Counted from the stretch's first letter, positions 8,825 to 16,921 are shown. The stretch: 64,000 nt of DNA from CAVZVW01 sp963778845 (GCA_963778845.1 CAVZVW010000001.1:682001-746000); one strand, 5' to 3'. Translations and numbers: made by a program. Notes: a model not told the origin generated them from the letters alone.

Positions 8825-8932
8825 ATGAGCGACCCGCGCACCGACCTGGACGCCGACGCCGTCGAGCAGGACGTGGAGGCCCAGGTGCTGGTCGAGGACG
8901 TCTCCATCGACGGCATGTGCGGCGTCTATTGA
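8825..8932 (+). CDS. mftA: Mycofactocin precursor peptide MftA
   Basis: 35-residue ribosomal peptide ending in the invariant core IDGMCGVY. In the known pathway the radical SAM enzyme MftC, with chaperone MftB, decarboxylates and cross-links the C-terminal Val-Tyr. MftE then releases the Val-Tyr-derived product, MftD oxidises it and MftF glycosylates it to give a redox cofactor. The leader is acidic (DLDADAVEQDVEAQVLVEDVS), as in other MftA peptides. The ATG at 8825 has GGAGGA 4-5 nt upstream. It is 26 bp downstream of the inverted repeat. Unlike the usual layout, mftB does not follow; mftR does. Confidence 0.95.
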   Translation: MSDPRTDLDADAVEQDVEAQVLVEDVSIDGMCGVY

Positions 8933-8951
8933 CCGTGCGTCGATGCCCGCG

Positions 8952-9005
8952 CCGGTGGACACCGTCTTCGCCCTCCACCGGACATGGCGCCTGCACCCGC
9001 AGGTG
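8952..9005 (+). terminator. Two stem-loops between mftA and mftR (possible attenuator)
   Basis: CCGGTGGA (8952-8959) pairs with TCCACCGG (8974-8981) around a 14-nt loop. Immediately after, CCTGC (8990-8994) pairs with GCAGG (8999-9003) around ACCC, and one G-T pair plus one C-G pair extend that stem. There is no U-run. They could stabilise or partly terminate the abundant precursor mRNA so that mftA is made in excess over the downstream enzymes (inference). Confidence 0.45.
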
Positions 9006-9043
9006 TCTGTGCGGCCGGTGCCCTGGATAGAGAAAGGGGTTGC

Positions 9044-9712
9044 GTGAACCAGGCCCACACGGTCGCCAGAGCCGGCCGTCCACCCCGCACGTCCGCTTCC
9101 CGGCTGGAGGAGATCGCCCTCGACCTGTTCACCCGGAACGGCTTCGCCGAGACCACGATCGACGACGTCGCCGAGGCGGCAGGTATCGCACGACGCACGT
9201 TCTTCGGCTACTTCGCGTCGAAGAACGACCTCGTGTGGGGCGACTTCGACGGCCACCTGGCCGCCTTCAGGGCACAGCTGGCCGGTCACGAGGGCACCCC
9301 GATGATGGACGCCCTGCGCCTGTCGGTGCTGTCGTTCAACGAGTTCCCCGTTTCGGAGGAAGAACGCCACCGCCGGCGGATGCGGCTGATCCTCACGGTG
9401 CCCGCGTTGCAGGCCCACTCCACGCTGAGGTACGCAGCGTGGCGCGGCGTCGTCTCGGACTTCGTCGCGCAGCGCACCGGCGAGCCCCCAGCAACGTTCT
9501 TGCCGCGCCTGCTCGGTCACCTCGCCCTGGCCACGAGCGTCGCTGCCTACGAGCACTGGCTCGTCGCGCCCGGAGCGGATCTCGCCACCCTGATCGACCG
9601 GGCGTTTCGCGAGCTGCCGGACGGGTTCGCCCACCACGAACGAGCCGGCCAACGCAGGGACGTCCGCAGGTTCACCGCAGCGCGAGGAGGCCCAGCGGCA
9701 CAACGGCAGTGA
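9044..9712 (+). CDS. mftR: Mycofactocin system TetR-family regulator MftR
   Basis: 222 aa. The N-terminal TetR helix-turn-helix is clear: EIALDLFTRNGFAETTIDDV, AEAAGIARRTFFGYFASK, then NDLVWGDFDGHLAAF, which matches MftR-type regulators. The C-terminal ligand domain contains RLILTVPALQAHSTLRY and EHWLVAPGADL. Mycobacterial MftR represses the mft genes and responds to acyl-CoA; the ligand here is unknown. The GTG at 9044 is chosen over an earlier in-frame start because AGGGG lies just upstream and homologous sequence begins here. It runs in the same direction as mftA, whereas in mycobacteria it is divergent. Confidence 0.9.
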   Translation: MNQAHTVARAGRPPRTSASRLEEIALDLFTRNGFAETTIDDVAEAAGIARRTFFGYFASKNDLVWGDFDGHLAAFRAQLAGHEGTPMMDALRLSVLSFNEFPVSEEERHRRRMRLILTVPALQAHSTLRYAAWRGVVSDFVAQRTGEPPATFLPRLLGHLALATSVAAYEHWLVAPGADLATLIDRAFRELPDGFAHHERAGQRRDVRRFTAARGGPAAQRQ

Positions 9713-9808
9713 CCGACCGGACCACGTCGTGCGCGTGAGTAGCAGCCTCCAAGAACGTGTGTACCAGCCCCAAGACCGAGACGACCCAGCGACCCGAAGG
9801 AGACCACC

Positions 9809-10123
9809 GTGCCCGTCGTCGTCGTGGCCACGATCACCCCGCTGCCCGGACGGGCGGACGCCGTCCGCGCTGCTCTGCTCGAGGCCGTGCCCCGGGTCCA
9901 CAGCGAGGACGGCTGCGACCTCTACGCCCTGCACGAAGGCAGGGACGGCTTCGTCATGATCGAGCAGTGGCGCTCACAGGAGGCCCTCGACGTGCACTCC
10001 CGCGCGCCGGCGCTGGCCGCCCTGGGCCCCGGGCTCGCGGGCAACGTCGCAGGGCCGGCGGTCGTCACGCTGCTCACCGCGCTGCCGGCGGGCGACCCGA
10101 CGAAGGGCCAGGTCGTCCCCTGA
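9809..10123 (+). CDS. ABM-family (antibiotic biosynthesis / quinol) monooxygenase
   Basis: 104 aa single-domain ferredoxin-like alpha/beta barrel protein. Family features: VVVATITPLPGRADAVRAAL, then EDGCDLYALHEGRDGFVMIE, QWRSQEALDVHSRAPAL. ABM proteins are cofactor-independent oxygenases of quinols or aromatic polyketides, or simple ligand-binding proteins. The GTG at 9809 has GAAGGAG 7-8 nt upstream. Its stop overlaps the likely start of mftE, so it is translationally linked to mycofactocin maturation. It is not a standard mft gene, so a role in cofactor metabolism or in oxidising a product of the mycofactocin-dependent SDR is inference. Confidence 0.8.
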   Translation: MPVVVVATITPLPGRADAVRAALLEAVPRVHSEDGCDLYALHEGRDGFVMIEQWRSQEALDVHSRAPALAALGPGLAGNVAGPAVVTLLTALPAGDPTKGQVVP

Positions 10124-10854
10124 CCGGCGTCCGCGGACCGGCACCCCCGCCACGATCGCGTCGCGGGGTCGACCTCGCGTCCCTCACGTGGCCGGAGGTA
10201 GCGCGCAGGGTGCAGGCGGGCGCGCTGCTCGCCGTCCCTGTCGGGTCCACCGAGCAGCACGGGCCCCACCTGCCGCTGGCCACGGACACCGAGGTCGCCG
10301 TCCACCTGGCCACCGCCCTGGCCCAGCGGCGGGACGACGTCCTCGTCGCGCCCGCCCTGGCCTACGGGTCCAGCGGTGAGCACGACGGCTTCCCAGGCAC
10401 GATCTCCATCGGCCAGGAGGCGACCCGGTTGCTGCTCGTCGAGCTTGTCCGCTCCGCCAGCGCGACGTTCCGGCGGGTGCTCCTCGTGGTGGGGCACGGT
10501 GGCAATGCCGAGCCGGTCAACGCGGCTGTCGCGCTGCTGCATGCCGAGGGGCGCGACGTCCTCGCGTGGGCGCCGGTGCTTCCCGGGGACGCGCACGCCG
10601 GGCGGACGGAGACCTCGATGATGCTGGCCGTCGTCCCGGACGGCGTGCGCGCCGGGGAGGCGGCACCGGGAGCGACCGGGCGGCTCGATGACCTCATGGC
10701 GGCGATGCGCGCCGGCGGCGTGCGCGCGGTGTCGGCCAACGGCGTGCTCGGCGACCCCGACGGCGCCTCCGCGGAGGAAGGTCGTGCCCTGCTCGCCGCG
10801 GCCGCGAACGACCTCGCCGCGGACGTGGCGCGGTGGGCTGGAGGAGACCGATGA
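10120..10854 (+). CDS. mftE: Mycofactocin precursor peptide peptidase MftE (creatininase family)
   Basis: About 244 aa. Creatininase-fold metal ligands are visible: PVGSTEQHGPHLPLATDTEV (Glu, His, Asp), GHGGNAEPVN, and the AHAGRTETS His/Glu pair. Known MftE hydrolyses the MftC-modified MftA peptide to release the C-terminal dipeptide-derived product. No ATG, GTG or TTG lies between the preceding in-frame region and the conserved TWPEVARR segment. The first plausible start is CTG at 10120, overlapping the ABM stop as CTGA, so initiation is probably by translational coupling. The stop overlaps the next ATG (ATGA). The start is uncertain by up to about 25 residues; the family call is firm. Confidence 0.9.
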   Translation: MTGVRGPAPPPRSRRGVDLASLTWPEVARRVQAGALLAVPVGSTEQHGPHLPLATDTEVAVHLATALAQRRDDVLVAPALAYGSSGEHDGFPGTISIGQEATRLLLVELVRSASATFRRVLLVVGHGGNAEPVNAAVALLHAEGRDVLAWAPVLPGDAHAGRTETSMMLAVVPDGVRAGEAAPGATGRLDDLMAAMRAGGVRAVSANGVLGDPDGASAEEGRALLAAAANDLAADVARWAGGDR

Positions 10855-11657
10855 CCACCTCGGCGGGCCAGCGGGTCGCGCTGGTCACCGGAGCGGCCCG
10901 CGGGATCGGTGCAGCGACGGTTCGCGCCCTCGCCGCGGACGGCTTCGCTGTCGTGGCGACCGACCGGTGCGCCGATGACCCGCGCCTGCCCTACGGGCTC
11001 GGCACCCGCACGGAGCTCGACGCCGTCGTCGCCGGCGTGACTGCGGTCGGGCGCCGCGCGGTCGCCGCCGTCGCCGACGCCGCGGACCCGGCAACGATGC
11101 AGGGGGCGGTCGACCTGGCCCGCGACCTCTTCGGCGGTCTGGACGCGGTGGTCGCGGCAGCCGGCGCCGTGGCCGGCGGCGTGGTGCTGTGGGAGATGCC
11201 GCCCGAGCAGGTCGACGCGATGCTCGAGATCAACTTGCACGGCGTCGTCGCCACGGCCCGCGCAGGGATTCCGGCGATCCTCGAGCGACCCGTGCCCCGC
11301 CAGGGCCGCTTCGTCGCCGTCGCCTCGGCGGCGGCCACCCGGGGTCTGCCCATGCTCGCGGCCTACTGCGCGGCCAAGGCCGGGGTCACCGGCCTCGTGC
11401 GCGCCCTGGGTGCCGAGCTGCGCGGGACCGGCGTCACGGCCAACGCCGTCTCCCCCGGCTCGACCGACACCGCGATCCTCGCCGAGAGCGCCCGCCTCTA
11501 CGGGCTCGGCGACGCCCAGGCCTTCGCCGGCCAGCAACCGATCGAACGGCTCATCTCACCGGAGGAGGTCGCGGCGACGATCGCGTTCCTGTGCTCGCCG
11601 AGGGCCGCAGCCATCACCGGGGCGGCAGTCGCCGTCGACGGTGGCATGGCCCTGTAG
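10851..11657 (+). CDS. Mycofactocin-coupled SDR family oxidoreductase
   Basis: 268 aa. TGAARGIG (cofactor), a Ser preceding YCAAK (catalytic Tyr/Lys), and the C-terminal ITGAAVAVDGG are typical SDR features. Between the second beta strand and the next helix is an insertion (ATDRCADDPRLPYGLGTRTE) like that which marks mycofactocin-dependent SDRs, where it is thought to occlude exchange of bound nicotinamide. The usual NNAG is AAAG. It overlaps mftE by 4 nt (ATGA) with GGAGGA 5 nt upstream, so it is the terminal gene of the mft operon and probably uses mycofactocin as electron acceptor for an alcohol (inference). Substrate unknown. Confidence 0.88.
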   Translation: MTTSAGQRVALVTGAARGIGAATVRALAADGFAVVATDRCADDPRLPYGLGTRTELDAVVAGVTAVGRRAVAAVADAADPATMQGAVDLARDLFGGLDAVVAAAGAVAGGVVLWEMPPEQVDAMLEINLHGVVATARAGIPAILERPVPRQGRFVAVASAAATRGLPMLAAYCAAKAGVTGLVRALGAELRGTGVTANAVSPGSTDTAILAESARLYGLGDAQAFAGQQPIERLISPEEVAATIAFLCSPRAAAITGAAVAVDGGMAL

Positions 11658-11737
11658 GGCCACCGCCGCGTCGACGCGGGTCGACCGCCGCGGCGATGCG
11701 GATTCGGAGGCGGCACCATGATCGCGGCCCGGCCGGC

Positions 11738-13315
11738 TCAGGGCGGCAGCAGATGGTCGGCACGTGGTGGCGGGTCGGACAGTGCCTGCACGGTCTGTTC
11801 GATCTGCTGGTCGGCCGCCGTGAGGCGGGTGTCGTGCTGGCGCAGGTGCTCCTCCCAGGACGGCACCCTGAAGTTCTCGATGAACCGGTCCGGCCGCTGG
11901 GCGTCCCGGTACAGCTCCCAACGGCTCGCACCGGTGCGCCGCCGAGACCGGCGCAGGTGCGTCATCGCATCGAGGAAGGCCTCCTCCTTCTCCGGTGCGA
12001 CGGTGTAGTACACGCTCACCAGGACCGGTCCGGTGTCCGGCTCGGGGTCGAACGCCAGCTGCGCGTCTGACCAGTAGACGACCGGCTCATGGCCGAGATC
12101 GGCCGTGGCCGGTACCGGCCAGATCGCTCCCGCGGCGACCCCGGCGGCCACGGCCCCACCGGCAACGAGCAGCGCAGGACGCAGGCCGACCTGCTGAGCG
12201 AGAAGCCCCGAGACCAGAGCCCCGGCGGTCTGGGAGCCGCAGAACACGACGGTGTAGACGCCGAGGCCGCGCGCCCGGACCCACGCCGGGATGACCAGCT
12301 GCATCTCGGCGCCCAGCGTCGACGTCACAGCCATCCACGCCGCGCCTGCGAGGACCAGCGCCGCCACGGCGGTGGCGACGGCGGTCGTGAGGACGACGGC
12401 GGCCAGGGTCGCCGCGTAGAGGACGCCGGCCGCGGCGAGCAAGGCGTTCGTCGCCACCCGGGTCCTGATACGCCCCAGGACGACGGCCCCGCCGACCGCG
12501 CCGACACCGAGGGCACCGAACAGCACTCCATAGCCACCGGCGCCCAGGCCCAACCGCTGACTGGCGATCAACGGCAGCAGGGCCCAGAGCGCCATCGCCG
12601 GGATGACGAACACCATGACGCGGAGCAGCACCCGTCGGACAACCGGGTCGTGCCAGACGTAGCGCCCGCCGGCGCGTAGCGCCGGCACGAAGCGCTCGGG
12701 ACGCACCGTCGACCCACTGGCCGGTCGACGCCAGCGTAGGAGGGCCACGGCGAGCACAACCACGGACGCCGCATTGAGGGCGAACACGGTGGGCACGCCG
12801 GCCCACGCGATGACCAAGCCGGCCAACGCGGGCCCGACCGACCGGGCCAGGTTGACCCCGACGAGGTCGACCCGGGCGGCTGCGCGCAGCTGCGCCCTGG
12901 GCACCAGGTCGGGGATGACCGCCTGCCAGGGCGGTAGCTGCAGCGCCACCCCTGCGCCCAGCGCGAAGGTGAAGGCGAGCAGCAGCGCCGGTGGCATCGT
13001 CCCGGTAGCGGTGAGCACCGCGAGCAGGAGGCCGACGGCGAAGAGGTACGCCTGAACCGCCAACAGCAGGCGGCGCCGGTCGAACGCGTCGGCGAGCACG
13101 CCGGCCGGCAGCGCGAGCAGCATGATCGGCAGGCTGTTCGCCGACGCCACCAGGGAGACCAGCGTCGCCGCGTTGGGTGCGTCGACGACCAGCCACTGCG
13201 CGCCGACGGTCTGCATGTACGTGCCGATGCTGCTGACGAGCACGCCGAGCCACAGCCACCGGAAGGTGCGCAACCGCAACGGTGCCCAGGTCGACGCCTC
13301 GGTACCCGAGTCCAT
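11738..13315 (-). CDS. MFS exporter (EntS/DUF894-like) with C-terminal ABM-like domain
   Basis: 525 aa. About 12 hydrophobic segments span residues 15-410, with the MFS loop LADAFDRRRLLL between TM2 and TM3 and LQLPPWQAVIPDLVPR after TM4, as in the enterobactin-exporter-like MFS subgroup. The last 110 residues form a soluble domain (VLVSVYYTVAPEKEEAFLDA, SRWELYRDAQRPDRFIENF) resembling an antibiotic-biosynthesis-monooxygenase fold; such fusions are common in actinobacteria. The ATG at 13315 has GAGGGG 5 nt upstream. It follows the aldo/keto reductase by 23 nt, so the two are likely one operon. It is convergent with the mft operon across 80 bp. Confidence 0.85.
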   Translation of the reverse strand: MDSGTEASTWAPLRLRTFRWLWLGVLVSSIGTYMQTVGAQWLVVDAPNAATLVSLVASANSLPIMLLALPAGVLADAFDRRRLLLAVQAYLFAVGLLLAVLTATGTMPPALLLAFTFALGAGVALQLPPWQAVIPDLVPRAQLRAAARVDLVGVNLARSVGPALAGLVIAWAGVPTVFALNAASVVVLAVALLRWRRPASGSTVRPERFVPALRAGGRYVWHDPVVRRVLLRVMVFVIPAMALWALLPLIASQRLGLGAGGYGVLFGALGVGAVGGAVVLGRIRTRVATNALLAAAGVLYAATLAAVVLTTAVATAVAALVLAGAAWMAVTSTLGAEMQLVIPAWVRARGLGVYTVVFCGSQTAGALVSGLLAQQVGLRPALLVAGGAVAAGVAAGAIWPVPATADLGHEPVVYWSDAQLAFDPEPDTGPVLVSVYYTVAPEKEEAFLDAMTHLRRSRRRTGASRWELYRDAQRPDRFIENFRVPSWEEHLRQHDTRLTAADQQIEQTVQALSDPPPRADHLLPP

Positions 13316-13338
13316 GATCCCCTCGTCGGTCGGCTGCT

Positions 13339-14322
13339 TCAGTACCGGGCACCCTCCGGGGCCGGAAGTGCGTCGAGGTCGGCGAGATCCTCGGCGGTGA
13401 GGCGCACGTCGCCTGCGCCGGCGTTGTCGGCCAGGTACAGGGGGGTCTTGGTGCCGGGGATGGGAACGACGTACCGGCCCTGCGCGACCAGCCAGGCCAG
13501 GGCGACCTGAGCGGGGGTGGCTCCAGCCCGCTCGGCGATCTGCCGGACGCGGCCGACGATGGCCAGGTTGGTGCGCAGCGCGTCCTGCTGGAAGCGTGGC
13601 AGCGCACGTCGGAAGTCGTCCTGCGGCAGGTCGTCGAAGGAGGCGAACCGTCCGGTGAGGAAGCCGCGCCCCAGCGGCGAGAACGGCAGGAAGGCGATGC
13701 CCTGCTCCTCGCAGTACGGCAGCACCTCGGCACGGGCGTCCCTGGTCCACAGCGACAGCTCGGACTGCACCGAGGCCACCGGGTGCACCGCCTGCGCCTG
13801 CTGGATCTGCTCGACCGTTACCTCGGACAGGCCGATGAACCTGACCTTGCCGGCCGCCACCAGACCGGCCATCGCTCCCCACGTGTCCTCCAACGGCACC
13901 TGCGGGTCGACACGGTGCAGCTGGTACAGGTCCACGTGGTCGGTGCCCAGCCGGCGCAGGCTGTGCTCGATCGAGGCCCGGACGTGCTCGGGGCGACCGT
14001 TCCTGACGACCCCCGGGGAGGTGGTCGGGGCGGCGCTCGGGCCGGGCTCACCGTGGACCAGCCCGACCTTGGTGGCCAGCACCGCCCGCTCCCGGCGTCC
14101 GCCGGACAGGGCGCGGCCGACCAGCTCCTCGTTGGTGAACGGCCCGTACACGTCGGCGGTGTCGATGAGCGAGACGCCGAGGTCGAGCGCCTGGCGGATC
14201 ACCGCGGTCGACGTCGCGTCGTCCCGCGGGGCGGCCATGTCGTAGGCGAAGGTCATACCCATGCAGCCGAGGCCGATGACACCGACCTGTGGGCCGGCGC
14301 TGCCCAGCGTCGTGGCTCTCAT
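13339..14322 (-). CDS. Aldo/keto reductase
   Basis: 327 aa NADPH-dependent carbonyl reductase of the YajO/Tas-like AKR group. The catalytic tetrad is visible as Asp and Tyr in DTADVYG, Lys in LATKVG and His in LYQLHRVD. IPFSP-type (FLPFSPLGRGFLTG) and IPGTKTPLYL cofactor motifs follow. The ATG at 14322 is preceded by GAGAGG. It is the first gene of a probable operon with the MFS exporter, which suggests modification plus export of one compound (inference). It is divergent from the gluconate kinase gene. Confidence 0.88.
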   Translation of the reverse strand: MRATTLGSAGPQVGVIGLGCMGMTFAYDMAAPRDDATSTAVIRQALDLGVSLIDTADVYGPFTNEELVGRALSGGRRERAVLATKVGLVHGEPGPSAAPTTSPGVVRNGRPEHVRASIEHSLRRLGTDHVDLYQLHRVDPQVPLEDTWGAMAGLVAAGKVRFIGLSEVTVEQIQQAQAVHPVASVQSELSLWTRDARAEVLPYCEEQGIAFLPFSPLGRGFLTGRFASFDDLPQDDFRRALPRFQQDALRTNLAIVGRVRQIAERAGATPAQVALAWLVAQGRYVVPIPGTKTPLYLADNAGAGDVRLTAEDLADLDALPAPEGARY

Positions 14323-14431
14323 CCCGGTTGATCCTCTCGATGGCGTCGTCGGGTCGCGAACGCTTGCCTGCGGTCCTGGTCCGTGCGCAAGACACCAGGC
14401 GACCAAGGATGGTGGCACTGCGGCAGGCTCT

Positions 14432-14453
14432 GCTATTCCATGTGGCTATTCCA
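14432..14453 (+). promoter_or_regulatory. Direct repeats of GCTATTCCA upstream of gluconate kinase
   Basis: GCTATTCCA occurs at 14432-14440 and 14445-14453 (13-bp period), with a related GCCATTCCA about 15 bp further on. The repeats lie in the divergent region between the aldo/keto reductase and the gluconate kinase genes. They could be binding half-sites for a regulator or part of the promoter; no regulator is adjacent. Confidence 0.3.
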
Positions 14454-14508
14454 GGTGCTGACAGCGCCATTCCACAACCCGGGGAGATGTCGCAGCGAAG
14501 GGAGCCCC

Positions 14509-15063
14509 TTGGGCCAGGCAGACGAGCGCAGCGCGCCACCTCCGGTGTCGGTCGTCGTCATGGGGGTGTCCGGGTCCGGGAAGAGCACCGTCGGCGCCGC
14601 CGTCGCCAGGGAGCTCGGCTGGGCCTTCGCCGAGGGCGACGACCTCCACAGTGACCAGGCCCGGGCGAAGATGGCCTCAGGCGTTGCCCTGACCGACGAC
14701 GACCGCCGGCCGTGGCTGGCACGCATAGCGGCCTGGATCCGGACGCACGAGGACGCCGGGGATTCATCCGTGGTCACCTGTTCCGCCCTGCGCAGGGCCT
14801 ACCGGGACTACCTGCGCAGTGAGTGCCCTTCCCTTGCCTTCCTCTACCTCGCAGCGGATCCCACCATCCTCACGGCAAGGCTCGAGGGCCGCACGGGGCA
14901 CTTCATGCCCGCTCAGCTGCTGGCCAGCCAGCTCGCGACGCTCGAACCGCTGGAGTCCGACGAACGCGGCGCGACGATCACGGCGGAGACCGCCACGGCC
15001 GACGTCGTCCGTGGCTGTCTCGAGGCGATCGCGACCCTTGGACGCGACAGCCCGGCGCCGTGA
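14509..15063 (+). CDS. Gluconokinase (FGGY-independent, GntK family)
   Basis: 184 aa P-loop kinase phosphorylating D-gluconate to 6-phosphogluconate for the pentose-phosphate pathway. Walker A is GVSGSGKST. The GntK signatures EGDDLHSDQARAKMASG, LTDDDRRPWL, VTCSALRRAYRDYLR and the lid segment EGRTGHFMPAQLLASQLATL all follow in order. The length is normal for bacterial GntK. A TTG at 14509 with AAGGGAG upstream is the best start; the in-frame GTG just before the P-loop lacks a ribosome-binding site. It is monocistronic as far as seen; no gluconate transporter is adjacent. Confidence 0.85.
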   Translation: MGQADERSAPPPVSVVVMGVSGSGKSTVGAAVARELGWAFAEGDDLHSDQARAKMASGVALTDDDRRPWLARIAAWIRTHEDAGDSSVVTCSALRRAYRDYLRSECPSLAFLYLAADPTILTARLEGRTGHFMPAQLLASQLATLEPLESDERGATITAETATADVVRGCLEAIATLGRDSPAP

Positions 15064-15103
15064 GGCACCGATGACGTGACGGACCGAGTTCGGCCCAGAA
15101 CCG

Positions 15104-15877
15104 CTACGTGCCGCGCACCGACCCCGTGATCGGCCCCGTGGTGCTCACCGCGATGCACTCGACGTCGCGAGCCCCCTGGGCCCAGGAGTCCGCCGTCGGG
15201 CGCAGCCACGCGACCTCCTGCGTGTCGGCCTTGTCGGGGCGGATCTCGGTCTCGGCAGCGGACATGCATCGGGCACGCCCTGCCTCCCGGGCACCGTCGT
15301 CGCCTGGGTAGGCGGCGTCGGTCATCGCGAAGCTGTAGTACACCTCCGCCTCATGCGGCTGCGAGCATCGCGTCACCGGGAGTCTGTCGATGCTGGGCGA
15401 GTCGTGCCAGGACTTCAGGCAGTCCCCGACCCGAAGGTCGGTTGTCGACACGCTGCCGCCTCGCGTGATCGCCCCAGTCGAGTCCCGCTGGGGGCTGGTC
15501 ACCACCACGAAAGTGGTCACGATTCCGATCGCTGCGACCCACAGCCCCGAGAGGACCAGGCCCGCGATGGCGAACCCCTTTCCTGCAGCGCCTCGGCGCA
15601 CCCGAACCAGAGCGACTATCCCGAAGATGACGGAGAGCACCACGCCACCGAGCAGCCCGAGCACGAGCGAGGCGATCGCGAACCCCTGGCCGGGGGGCTT
15701 GGCCACCGGGTACCCGGGTGGGTAGCCCGTCGGAGGTGCAGGTCCGGGCCGATACGCCCAGGGCGCGGTGGACGACGCCGGCCCGGCCCCCTCCAGAGGG
15801 TGCCAGGCCGGTGTCGACTCCCCGGACGGCGCCTCGCCCCACGGGGGTACCGGTCCCGGTGGTTGCGACTGGCTCAC
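15104..15877 (-). CDS. DUF4190 membrane protein with extracytoplasmic septum-formation-like domain
   Basis: About 257 aa. A Pro/Gly-rich cytoplasmic N-terminus (PPTGYPPGYPVAKPPGQG) precedes two hydrophobic helices separated by a VRRGAAGKG loop, the classical DUF4190 arrangement, at about residues 70-135. The outer C-terminal region has paired Cys and an RVGDCLKSWHDSP / VTRCSQPHEAEVY pattern as in the septum-formation-type domain of actinobacterial lipoproteins. The function is unknown, probably cell-envelope associated. The GTG at 15877 was preferred; another GTG at 15913 is possible. It converges with the gluconate kinase gene. Confidence 0.7.
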   Translation of the reverse strand: MSQSQPPGPVPPWGEAPSGESTPAWHPLEGAGPASSTAPWAYRPGPAPPTGYPPGYPVAKPPGQGFAIASLVLGLLGGVVLSVIFGIVALVRVRRGAAGKGFAIAGLVLSGLWVAAIGIVTTFVVVTSPQRDSTGAITRGGSVSTTDLRVGDCLKSWHDSPSIDRLPVTRCSQPHEAEVYYSFAMTDAAYPGDDGAREAGRARCMSAAETEIRPDKADTQEVAWLRPTADSWAQGARDVECIAVSTTGPITGSVRGT

Positions 15878-15970
15878 GCAGGCCCCCGTCCGCCCATCGC
15901 CGGCGGCAGGCACGCGGCGTCCCGCGGAATTGAAGCAGAAAGCAGCACCTGAGGGAACGGTCGGCTGGGT

Positions 15971-15976
15971 TAGGCT
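15971..15976 (+). promoter_or_regulatory. -10 hexamer of a probable leaderless promoter
   Basis: TAGGCT ends 6 nt before the GTG of the LLM oxidoreductase gene, the spacing expected when transcription begins at the start codon. No Shine-Dalgarno sequence precedes that GTG. Confidence 0.55.
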
Positions 15977-15982
15977 CCGCGC

Positions 15983-16921
15983 GTGAGCCTACGGCTGGGT
16001 TACCAGATCCCGAACTTCACCTACCCCGACACGCCCGTCGAGGCGCTGTTCGCGACGGTCGTGGCACAGGCCCGCGAGGCCGAGGCCGCCGGGTTCGACA
16101 CGGTCCTCGTGATGGACCACTTCTACCAGCTGCCCGGGATCGGGTCGCCCGACCAGCCGATGCTCGAGTGCTACACGACTCTCGGTGCGCTGGCGTCGGC
16201 GACGTCGACCATCCGGCTCTCGTCGCTGGTCACCGGCAACACCTACCGCAACCCTGCGGTGCTCGCGAAGACCGTGACCACGTTGGACGTCGTGTCCGGG
16301 GGCCGGGCGATCCTCGGCATCGGGGCCGGTTGGTTCGAGAGGGAGCACCACGACTACGGCCTGGAGTTCGGCACCTTCACCGAGCGTTTCGAGCGCTTGG
16401 AGGAGGCGCTGAGCATCGTCACGGCGATGCTGCGTGGTGAGAACCCGACGTTCACGGGCCGCTGGTACCAGGTCGAGAACGCGATGAACAACCCACGGCT
16501 GAGGCCGACGATCCCGGTCATGCTCGGTGGCGGCGGGGAGCAGAAGACCTTCCGGCTGGCCGCACTGTTCGCCGACCACATGAACGTGATCTGCGACCGT
16601 CAGGACATCCCGCGCAAGGTCGCCGCGCTGCGGCAGCGCTGCGAGGAGGTCGGCCGCGACCCGCAGACACTGGCGACGAGCTACCTCGCCTTCGTACTCA
16701 TGTCCGACGACGGCGACCTGGCGCGCTCCGTCGTCGAGCGCATCCCACCCGAACGGCGCGCCCGCGTGTTCGTCGGGACCCCGGACGACGTCTGCGAGAG
16801 CCTGCAGAAAGACGTTCTCGACCAAGGCATCGGCGGCCTGACGGTCAACATGGTCGTCAACGGTCACGAGCCGGGCGTGGTCACCAGGGCCGGTCAGGCG
16901 CTGGGCAGGCTCTTCGACTGA
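15983..16921 (+). CDS. LLM class (probably F420-dependent) oxidoreductase
   Basis: 312 aa TIM-barrel luciferase-like monooxygenase family. Supporting segments are VVAQAREAEAAGFDTVLVMD near the N-terminus, TSTIRLSSLVTGNTYRNPAV, AKTVTTLDVVSGGRAILGIG, GAGWFEREHHDYG, and PTIPVMLGGGGEQKTFRLAA. The short insertion pattern and actinobacterial context favour F420 rather than FMN as cofactor (inference). The GTG at 15983 has no ribosome-binding site but a well-placed TAGGCT, so the mRNA is probably leaderless. Substrate unknown. Its neighbours are unrelated. Confidence 0.85.
   Translation: MSLRLGYQIPNFTYPDTPVEALFATVVAQAREAEAAGFDTVLVMDHFYQLPGIGSPDQPMLECYTTLGALASATSTIRLSSLVTGNTYRNPAVLAKTVTTLDVVSGGRAILGIGAGWFEREHHDYGLEFGTFTERFERLEEALSIVTAMLRGENPTFTGRWYQVENAMNNPRLRPTIPVMLGGGGEQKTFRLAALFADHMNVICDRQDIPRKVAALRQRCEEVGRDPQTLATSYLAFVLMSDDGDLARSVVERIPPERRARVFVGTPDDVCESLQKDVLDQGIGGLTVNMVVNGHEPGVVTRAGQALGRLFD

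Noticed and set aside
6817..9030. 737-codon plus-strand open frame opposite mftF
   Set aside because: Shadow of mftF; composition Arg/Pro/Gly-rich. Only the separate-frame mftA region at its end is real.
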